Below, piece by piece: positions 56,228 through 64,000 of a DNA stretch of 64,000 nt. Within the stretch, counting starts at the first letter, position 1, and each line of letters opens with the position of its first letter. The notes beneath the pieces are model-generated. The model searched no databases. It saw only the letters and a program-made list of their open reading frames with translations, and had not been told where the DNA came from. Source of the DNA: Ascarosepion bandense (Eukaryota > Mollusca > Cephalopoda > Sepiida > Sepiidae); NCBI GenBank assembly GCA_037127315.1, contig JBBBDQ010001617.1:546001-610000 (forward strand), given 5' to 3'. A program made the position numbers and the translations under genes.

Positions 56228-56630
56228 CTTTTTTTCAATTCACCTCAAGCAATGTAATAATGCTACTAAAATGCAAGGGGCTACTGGAGGTGAAAGAGAA
56301 TGAAAAGATTTTGGAAGGAACCAGAAAGAAGAAAAGTGGATACACTTTTTGTTATAACCCTAAAAATTTACTTCATGAGTAATCACCAAAACGGAGGTAG
56401 GGAATAATAGTATATCAACAAGTACAAGACTCACATGCTGCATGAAGTAGACACATTGCTAGTAAACTGCTAGTCAGTATAATCACTCTACTTTCCTGTT
56501 ACATTTACTTCAATAGTGTTCATATATTTAAAAGGACAGAAACAGCCCAGTCCTGTATACAGGTAGATATACAACACTTTTTTTAAAGATCTCATAGGAG
56601 TGTGAACCAGATGATAAGCAAACACCCACT
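56228..56630 (-). mobile_element. LINE-A-derived fragment (tail and 5' end)
   Basis: The left end shows the LINE-A tail (cacctcaagcaatgtaataa, gcaaggggctactgg); the right end shows its 5' terminus (ggagtgtgaaccagatgata). The middle is unrelated or highly decayed, so this could be a diverged mini-element. Confidence 0.45.
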
Positions 56631-56732
56631 GAAAAAAGATAAGTAATAAATAAAATTTCAGAGATTACGTGAAGATGTTAGATGTATAGAGTTGAAGTAG
56701 ACATTAGAAGGAACCAGAAAATCAATCTAAAT

Positions 56733-57032
56733 TCAGTCAGTCAGTTAAGTGCCATACATGATACATGCTTGGGTGATCATGTCTTGGAAAATATGTGACT
56801 GACTAGGCAAAAGATTTTTCTGCACTTGGTTGCCATTACATTCTGCAGTAGATTGGTTGCCAACCAAGGCTATAGAACTCTATTTGTCCTGTTATTTAAC
56901 CCATAGCTGGAGGGAAGAGATGACTTAATACTCTTCCCAAGGGGTTTGTGCTTAAGTGAATTCAACAGGAATTCAAACTTGGCTCTTTGAATTCTCATTT
57001 TGAGCCGATATACACTGCACCGCAACACACAT
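56733..57032 (-). mobile_element. SINE-A, monomeric, diverged
   Basis: Body and tRNA-like head (right end) recognisable; the CATGTCTC/GAGACATG stem is degraded. Confidence 0.8.
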
Positions 57033-57059
57033 CCTAAGTTACTCCTGTTCAAAAGTTGG

Positions 57060-57750
57060 GCAGCAAATAGGGTTGCAGATTATCACCAAGAAGACTGAAA
57101 TGATTTCATTGAATGTGAACAGACCTGCTCCTGTCAAAGTGAATAGAGATGATCTACGTTGTACAGACAAGTTCACTTACCTGGGTAGTATCATCAGACC
57201 CGAGGGTGGCATGTAAAAGGATATTCAAAGCAGACTGGGCAAGGTCAGGACTGTGTTTAAGGAAATGAACAACAACTGGAGATCAACACAGCACAGCACC
57301 AACACCAAACTCAAGTTATACCAGAGCTGTGTTGTATCTACTCTCCTCTATGAATCTGAAAGCTGAAGAATGACTAAGGCGGATCTCGCTCAACTTTGAT
57401 CCTTTCACATCATATGCCTTTTACGAATAGTGAGAATATTTTGGCCAGAGAAGCTCTCCAATGAAAACCGGTTGAAGAAATGCAAGCAAGAGAACATGGG
57501 CACCATCATTACAAGAAGGCGGTGGAGATGGATTGGGCATGTGCTCTGGAAAGATCCACAGTCAATCACAAGAACAGAACTGCACTGGACCCCAGATGGC
57601 AAAAGAAAGAGGGGAAGACCAAGAACGACGGTGGAGAACGAGATGAAAGCCATGCAGCATTCTTGGTGTTCATTGACTAGTCTGGCCCAAGATAGGCAGA
57701 GGCGGAGAAGCTTTGTTGCTGTCCTACGCACCATTGGGTGTAACAGATGA
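57060..57750 (+). pseudogene. RTE-like LINE C-terminal fragment
   Basis: Early part in broken frames. The frame 57430-57750 is well preserved: RRRWRWIGHVLWKDPQSITR, ELHWTPDGKRKRGRPRTTVE and LAQDRQRRRSFVAVLRTIGC. This is the conserved C-terminus of RTE-type LINE ORF2. It is followed by a short gatgatgatga tail, typical of RTE 3' ends. Confidence 0.85.
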
Positions 57751-57799
57751 TGATGATGAAAAGATCAAGGGGAAGTATTTACTTTAACCTAACCCTAAC

Positions 57800-58270
57800 A
57801 ATTTAATCTTTAATTCTAACTCTAATCTTTCTTCTCTTGCTACAAGTTGAAAGAATTCTTCTTTGGAATATTACTCCCAAGAGTAAATTTCACCTCTTGC
57901 TGCACGATCACTGTTTTCATGTACAGTGTTCAGTTAGTTCTACCAGTTCTAACCTTCATGGCTAAAACGCGTCATACCATGCACAATGTCGTGAATGATG
58001 CTCATTCCCTTTGTAATTCTTTGGAGGGATTTAAGTTCCACTTAATCAGCTTCATCTCATGTCCAACTGTCTTGTGGAACCAACTGCCTTGTGGAACCAA
58101 CTCCAAAGAGGATGCCTCCCTGATCACTACAATCTTAACCATTTCAAGTCTCAGATTAATCATTATCTTTCTCACATATCCACTTAAACTATGCCTCTTA
58201 CTCTGTAACCCTCTACCATGAGTAGCTCTTGAGCCTTGGAGAGGGTGAAAATCATTGTAAAAATATAAAT
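57800..58270 (+). pseudogene. C-terminal fragment of another LINE
   Basis: The open frame 57847-58221 contains KTRHTMHNVVNDAHSLCNSL, FKFHLISFISCPTVLWNQLP and a tandem gccttgtggaaccaactcc. Similar to 22995-23340. It ends in an A-rich tail with aaatataaatataaaaa. Confidence 0.5.
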
Positions 58271-58409
58271 ATAAAAAATAATGGAATAAAATTGTCAGTA
58301 TAAACAGTACTCTACAATGTAACAACTAACCTGGGTAGATGAGAGTAGCCCCTAAAAACTAGGATAAAAGGATACAATATTATATCAACATTCAGGGTAG
58401 GTAGATCAA

Positions 58410-58865
58410 GGCTGTTTTCTATGCATATGGCTCACTAGAACAAATACAAAAGATTTGTGGTCTATATAACATCAGGACAAACTTCATGAGTGGTTTAACA
58501 TTACATGGATGTGTCTTCCAACTAAGACAAATCATAGAAGAGAACATGATTAAGGACTGTGTGTACATCATCTCATGCAGCTGTGGCAAAAAATATAAAA
58601 AAGAAACAGGTTGGCCCCTTAATATAAAACTGTAGGAACACTGTAAAGCTGTAACATGAAAAGAAATAGAAAAATCAGGCATGGCTGATCATATATGGAG
58701 GGAAAAGGGAGATACCTCCCTGTGGAACGAGGTTGAAATAACAGACAGACAACATCACTGGAAAATATGGAAATTTAAGGAATCAGAATATATGGCAGGC
58801 CATAAAATTCTTCTAGGCCAGTCAAAGAATATAGACATGAATACAATATGAGGGCCAGTAATACA
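58410..58865 (+). pseudogene. Penelope-like element C-terminus with GIY-YIG remnant
   Basis: The + frame (with stops) reads KDCVYIISCSCGKKY, KKETGWPLNIKL, EHCKAV, SGMADHIWREKGD and HHWKIWKFKESEYMAGHKIL. The spacing matches the GIY-YIG nuclease domain of Penelope-like elements (VYxIxCxCGxxYIGET...H). The YIG motif is lost and two stops are present. Confidence 0.7.
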
Positions 58866-58937
58866 GGAAGCTAAAGAAAAAAACAACAATAACAAAAATT
58901 GTAATGGTAAAAAATATTTACTGAGATATTAGGCTTA

Positions 58938-59760
58938 TAAGTAGACAATTGCTCCTACCTCCCATTAGCATGGAACAGGCTTGCCTCCCAGAGAGTAAAA
59001 CACTATGCCTCCTTAGTCTCACACACTCAGCAGACCTCAAGTGGAATGACTATATTGAATCCATTGCTCAATCTGCTGCTATGAAAGTCACTCTGTGCGG
59101 GGCCTGGAAGTTTTTCCCTTCTGAATCTAATCCGCCTGTGTATTGAATACTGCTGCCACATCTGGTCAGGTGCCCCTGCTATTCTCCTGGGGGTTCTTGA
59201 CAAAATACAACAGAGAATCTCTAATGTGATCGATACCGACTTGGCAGACCGCCTGCAGTCACTTGCTCACTGGTGTGACGTGGCTTCCCTGTGCCTCAAC
59301 TATAAGTACTTTCACGGCTTCTGCTCTGATGAATTTAGATCACTGGTGCCCCCTAGGTATGAATTTGTACGAGATACTAGATTAGCTACTAGGTCCCACC
59401 CTTTTACTGTGAAACAGATAAGATGTAACCACAATTTCTACTCCAACAGCTTCTTTCCCCGCACTTCCCGCCTGTGGGATTCCCTTCCATACACTTGCTT
59501 CCTCGACAGCTACTATCTCCAGGAGTTTAAATGTAAGGTCAATAGACACCTCCTAATACACTAACTTGTATCCATTCTCTCAAACACCCTTTTTATCTAC
59601 CCAACCTTCATCCTCAGTATCCTTATCTGTCTATTACCCTCCTTCTGACATTTCCTATATCTAACAACTCTTTCTCACCACCTTCCCCTATGTAACCCCC
59701 TGCACAATTGTGGCAGTGGAATGCCTTGCTTGGGGTGGAATGATTTTTAAAAAAAAGTCT
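58938..59760 (+). pseudogene. LINE-A C-terminal fragment with tail
   Basis: Begins at the LPPISMEQACLPESKTL block and continues SADLKWNDYIESIAQSAAMK, TRLATRSHPFTVKQIRCNHN and the 3' tail gccttgcttggggtggaatg near 59730. The 112-codon end frame (59226-59564) is nearly intact and is very close to 26435-26700, suggesting the same subfamily. Confidence 0.85.
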
Positions 59761-59989
59761 TCAAAATCCACTCACTGATGTTTGCATGGACACATGACTG
59801 AAGATAAATGTTTTGGTTGAAGTAATCCAAAAAGTGACCCAAATAGTTGTGTGTTCAATACCTGCCCACAGCAAAGAGTTTAAAAATTTGGAAAATTCAA
59901 GGGAATTGTTATAAACTGAGATATCCAAAAAAGGCATTGTATTAGAGTAATTCATCTCTATGGACTAAATAATGGGTTTGGTTCAAAAT

Positions 59990-60490
59990 TCCATGGTCCT
60001 GGGTATGACAATAAACTGCATCTGGCAGTAAGACCTCTGATTGGGAGGTTGTGTGGAGCATGGAACCACCTCTTAATTGCTGTTGTTCTCAGGTCCATCC
60101 TGACCCCAAACTGGGACCAAAACACTATGAATGTATAAAAATAAACTTTTATAGAAAAATATACATTTTTGAAGGAGAAATATTACAAACAATGCATTTT
60201 TGAAGAAAAAAATTATTACTATAACACATTTTTGAAGGAATGAAGAAAAAAGGAATTATTGCCATAATACATTATTGAAGGAAGAAAATTCTTACCAGCA
60301 ATACATTTTTGAATACAAAACTAGAAGATATCTTCAGTTTTCTAAAATAAAAAAATAATAATAAAAAAAAATTTTCATCAACATTTGACTAAATCAGCCT
60401 TCTTACTATAACAGAACATTAAAAAAATATCTTAAAATACCTTTTTGGCATTAAATATCCCACAGAGGTTGATATGCTATAAAACAAAAC
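59990..60490 (+). repeat. Repeat R1
   Basis: Shares tcctgggtatgac.ataaactgc, aattgctgttgttctcaggt and ttttggcattaaat with 22493-22990. Just upstream (59770-59900) is a weak SINE-B-like head. Confidence 0.65.
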
Positions 60491-60506
60491 TCAAAAACTG
60501 ACACTC

Positions 60507-60645
60507 AAAATTCCAATGTATATCATCTGAAGAAGGTACAACAGCTGAAACGCTGCAAATTTGGCAATAAAGATGAGGTTAGCAGTCCAAATGACGTAAA
60601 TAGTGTTTATGATTACAATACCTCATCTCAGAAACATAAACTGAT
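60507..60645 (+). mobile_element. SINE-B tail module alone
   Basis: Has CTGAAGA, A, GG..., GCT, GAAACG (ctgaagaaggtacaacagct, gaaacgctgc), then gcaataaagatgag and cctcatctcagaaacata. No tRNA head. Confidence 0.55.
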
Positions 60646-60742
60646 GTTAAAGGAAGAAAGCGTTAAATATGTGCAAATCAGAGAACATAATTCATAAAAA
60701 CCATCTATTTTCTTTATTTACATTTAAATATCCTCGTCATTT

Positions 60743-61325
60743 CAGTCAGTTAAGTACCATACGTGATACACGCTTGGGTGATCATGTCTCGAAAGAGACA
60801 TGACTGACTGGGCAGAAGATTGTCCCGCAGTAGGTTGCCATTGCTTTCTGCAGTAGACTGGTTGCCGAACAAGGCTATAGAACCCAATCTGTCCTGTTAT
60901 TTGACTCATAGCTAGAGGCGGAAAAGATGTGTTATATTATTAAGTAGTAATTAATGGGGGATCGGTTTCCTATTGTTATGAAGTAATAAACTGATCCCCC
61001 ACTTTATGACCAGTAGAAGCCTTCATCATTATTCCAACTATTATATTCAGTCAGTCAGTTAAGTGCCATACGTGATACACGCTTGGGCGACCATGTAGCG
61101 AAAGTGACATGACTGACTGGGCAGAAGATTATCCCGCAGTAGGTTGCCATTGCTTTCTGCAGTAGACTGGTTGCCGACCAAGGCTATAGAACCCAATCTG
61201 TCCTGTTATTTAACCCATAACTGGAAGGAAGAGACGAATTAATACCTTTCCCAAGGGTATTTGTGCGTAAGTAAATGCAATGAATTTGGCTGGAATTCGA
61301 GCCCAGTTCGAATTCCAGTCGAATT
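60743..61325 (-). mobile_element. SINE-A, composite dimer with broken head
   Basis: Bodies at 60743-60930 and 61049-61250, hairpin at about 60956-61003. The head stops near 61300 and instead continues as an inverted copy (ttggctggaattcgagc then ccagttcgaattccagtcg), leaving a palindrome in place of the A box. Confidence 0.8.
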
Positions 61326-61429
61326 CATTTGACTTTAAATAATGAGAACTTGTGTTATAGACCAACTGGAGTTTACACTTTTTTCCTTATTTGGACAATT
61401 GTCGTTATCTTGGTTGCCATTTGTACAAC

Positions 61430-61680
61430 ATTTTGGCTATCTTATGCTCTAGGCCTTCTTTAGGTGCTAGAAATTTTTAATTGAAACCTTAATTACAATC
61501 ACTAGGGTATATCATTCTCATTCCTTGTGCAAAGCCTCTTTTGGTAATCATGCGTTATCTCCCTCTAATCTGAATCTAAGTTGTTTACCACTGCTGTAGC
61601 CTGGTATTGAAGTCACGACTCTTTGGGTCAAGTCACTGGAATTAACCAACGTCTCTATCTATTGGGCCACGTGTCCTTAA
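61430..61680 (-). mobile_element. SINE-B, minus-strand copy
   Basis: Head at the right (cattgggccacg region; B box as ggtattgaagtcacgactct), body, and tail at the left (ggccttctttaggtgctaga). The hammerhead-like motif has decayed (CTAAAGAAGGCC). Confidence 0.7.
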
Positions 61681-61759
61681 AGACAAAAATAACTGAATTT
61701 CTGAAGAGAGGGAGCATGAGGATAACAACTCTCAGCAAATAGCCTCAGTCTGTATGTGA

Positions 61760-62075
61760 AGGGGTTCATTGGAGAAAATTCAAAGGCTTTGTGGTCCATA
61801 TAACATCAGGGCGATTTTCAGAAGTGGTTCTACACTTTGAAGGTACCTCTTCTGAGTAAGACCCCCAACAGAGGAGGACATGACTAAGACATTCCTCATA
61901 TGGAGGGAGAAAGGGGATCACCACTCCTATGGGATGAAGTTGAAATAATAAATAGAGAATGCCACTGGAATCTATGTAAACTTAAGGAATCAGCACACAT
62001 GCTAGGCTACAAAAATCTCCTAAGCTGATTAAACATAGAGATGAATACAATATGAGAATCAGTAATATGGAGTGT
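61760..62075 (+). pseudogene. Penelope-like C-terminal fragment, internally deleted
   Basis: Matches 58450-58860 (ctttgtggtccatataacat; atggagggagaaaggggat; gccactggaatctatgtaaa) but lacks the segment encoding the GIY-YIG core. Confidence 0.6.
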
Positions 62076-62239
62076 CAGAGAAAATCATTAGTTTAAAAAA
62101 ATTGCAATATGAGTTCTGGTAAAAATACTAGAGAAAACCATTAATATCAAAAATTGCAATATGAACTCTGGTAAAAATGGTTACAGAGCATTAAGTTTAT
62201 AAATCCCAGAAATTCAGTTGTTATTGTTGTTAACAGTGG

Positions 62240-62670
62240 ATATACTCATTGGTTAGTTCTAGTGACTTGACCTAAAGAGTTATAAGTTCAATACCAGGCT
62301 ACAGCAGTGGTGGACAAGTAACTTAGAGTTGGGTTAGATAACTCATGACTAACAAAAGAGGCTTTGCACAAGGAATGAGAATGATCATAATAAAAGGTTT
62401 GGTTTGAAATTCCTAGCACCTGAAGAAGGCTGGAGCGTACAACAGCTGAAATGTCGTGCAAACGGCAACAAAGATGAGAACAATAGTCCGAATAATGTAA
62501 ATACTGTAAATACTACCTCATCTCAGAAATATAGACAATTTCTAGCACTTGAAGAATGCCGAAGCATACAACCGCCAAAACGTTGTACAAATGGCAACAA
62601 AGATGATGACAATAGTACGAATAATGTAAATAGTGTAAATACTAACTCATCTCAGAAATATAGACAAATA
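62240..62670 (+). mobile_element. SINE-B with duplicated tail
   Basis: Head (B box TAAGTTCAATACCAGG), body, then two consecutive tail modules: 62411-62531 and 62532-62670. Each starts at cctagcacctgaagaaggc or tctagcacttgaagaatgc and ends at ctcagaaatatagacaa. The + frame 62404-62712 across them is probably non-coding. Confidence 0.7.
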
Positions 62671-62709
62671 CTAAGTGGAGCTACTGCTCTTGATGATGAT
62701 TGTCTCCCT

Positions 62710-63221
62710 TAGAGGAAGATACAAAAATAAGTGGTCTAGTTATACCTCCCCAGAAAACATGGTGGCCTTGTGGATAGTGGCTCAGTGCGGGGAAATTGGA
62801 CACCTGAATTCGCATTCCAGTTGACACCATTATCTTCACCTCTTTTTTTTTTTTTTTTAGGGTACTTCGACACTAGAAGCATTACAACTTAATAATGGGT
62901 TTGATCCTCACTGGGTTAATCATGCTTTTGGCCCTGTGCCACATCTAAGCTAAGCCAAAATTTCCATCCCAGAAATCCAAACAGAAATCTTGTTTTTTGT
63001 AATATTTTACTGAGGTTCAATTAAATGCATTGAAAGAAAAAGTTTTATTTTTTGGGGAGTTGTAATTACATTATTTGTTCATTCATTGAAGATGTTTGCT
63101 CTTAGAATGCAGGTCTTTCATGTGGAAAATTAAAAACATGTTTAGAAAACTCTGTTAGCAAAGAAACAAAACTTTTCTTATTGACTTCAACTCAGCATTT
63201 TTTTTTCTGTTTTTCTTCTAG
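62710..63221. other. Intronic sequence before the last exon
   Basis: Possible SINE-A-like head trace near 62765-62825 (ggtggccttgtggatagtgg; attcgcattccagttg). Ends in a strong pyrimidine tract (ttttttctgtttttcttctag). Confidence 0.4.
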
Positions 63222-63280
63222 AGAAGGATACAAAAAGTTTCACGACTCAACAGCTGAGACACTTTTTCTTCCATTGAAAG
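63222..63280 (+). CDS. Host gene exon 12 (59 nt)
   Basis: Acceptor tctgtttttcttctag, donor consensus gtaagt. A leading A completes the Arg codon from exon 11; it then reads EGYKKFHDSTAETLFLPLK and 1 nt. Joined to exon 11 it gives a continuous helical segment (SLREGYKKF). It ends in phase 1, so the gene continues past the window. Confidence 0.78.
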
Positions 63281-63669
63281 GTAAGTCGAGAAAATGCAAA
63301 AATCAATGATTATTGATCTTTTTTAACTATTGATTTTCAAATAAATGTAAATTGAGATAACAATTCACTGAATTTTTCTCTACATATATATAGAGGATGT
63401 AGTATATATACATACACCTCCACTAACATACTCCAATGCCTATAACTGATGGGAGAGGTCATAGTTACTATACTTACCCCCTACCCCCATAGTAGTAGCA
63501 GTTCCCAGACCAATCCCTCATGCCACTATACTCTCATTTGACCAAAAACCTACCATCAATCATGGCCAGCGGCCATTGGCAACACAAAAAATGGACCTGT
63601 TTAATTTTCTCTGTATAACTCCACTCTGTTAATAATTTAAATGTTCTATGTTCACTGTATATTAAATGT

Positions 63670-63865
63670 TCATCCTTTGATAATGGCTTATGTAAGCCGA
63701 AAGCTCAGACCCAATAAAAAAAATCAACAATTACTGTGATTTCTTGTCTTTTCATGACAACACTATCAAGCTAATCAGATCATATGAAAGGATCTTACAC
63801 AAAATAAATAGACAGAACTTGTCTATATTATTCAATGAAACCTGTATTAATATATATATATAGAG
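63670..63865 (+). mobile_element. Penelope-like fragment with hairpin and TA end
   Basis: Hairpin ATGGCTTATGTAAGCCGAAA at about 63683-63702 (core decayed to TTGATAA), then an ORF fragment LIRSYERILHKINRQNLSIL followed by FNETCIN, ending in (TA)n at 63849-63862. Third subfamily with the same ER...K..NR....FN..C spacing. Confidence 0.55.
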
Positions 63866-64000
63866 TGTTAAATTCTGAATTGTAATGATGCTTAGGACCA
63901 AAATTCCGGTTATTTCAGTAGTTTATTGGTAGAAAGGCATTTTAGGTCAGCAGGTTTTTTGTCATAAAGTGCTTGATATCAAGATAGTGTGTTAATAGAT

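Noticed and set aside
62404..62712. 102-codon frame with internal repeat as a real small protein
   Set aside because: It covers two SINE-B tail modules, and equivalent copies elsewhere are not open.

Overview
The window looks like animal genomic DNA, most likely from a cephalopod mollusc of the octopus type. It is AT-rich and dominated by TA and TCTA microsatellites. It carries several tRNA-derived SINE families, Jockey-like and RTE-like LINE fragments, Penelope-like (PLE) fragments, LTR elements and Helitron-like ends. The species is an inference from repeat style. There is no bacterial-type gene organisation: most long open frames are decayed retroelement genes or translated microsatellites.

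One host gene appears to run on the + strand through the whole window. I assembled it by hand from splice sites, open frames and exon phases: about 12 short exons (1835-1884, 5758-5824, 6849-6959, 8431-8519, 21930-22047, 35510-35650, 38623-38865, 45746-45901, 48946-49041, 53021-53051, 53845-53933, 63222-63280), plus a possible 29-nt exon at 45934-45962. Joined, they give about 420 codons of a mostly helical, coiled-coil-like protein. I could not name it. Both ends of the gene lie outside the window. All junction phases agree except 45901 to 48946, which the 29-nt exon would repair.

The introns are packed with mobile DNA. Jockey-like LINE family A has one near-complete but inactive copy on the minus strand (26085-29808), a 5' half at 1-1390 and many 3' fragments. 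Short elements that keep only its 5' and 3' ends recur (9091-9256, 25148-25500, 45430-45575). RTE-like LINE tails occur at 13590-14030, 24253-24540, 44690-45420 and 57060-57750. SINE-A has about 12 copies, several of them dimers around a 15-bp-arm hairpin. SINE-B has one complete copy with a 12-bp target-site duplication. SINE-C (13028-13235, 55905-56117) ends in a hammerhead-ribozyme-like motif. PLE fragments carry related hairpins and GIY-YIG remnants. LTR material includes a gypsy-type integrase remnant between LTRs (31026-33847), a mini LTR element with a 5-bp TSD (43753-44553) and a solo LTR with a 5-bp TSD (21423-21748). Three Helitron-like copies and several minisatellites complete the picture.

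The most interesting theme is the repeated link between tRNA-type promoters, hammerhead-like motifs (CTGANGA, stem, GAAA) and TA tracts in SINE-C, SINE-B and the PLE fragments, with compensatory base changes in the stems of some copies.
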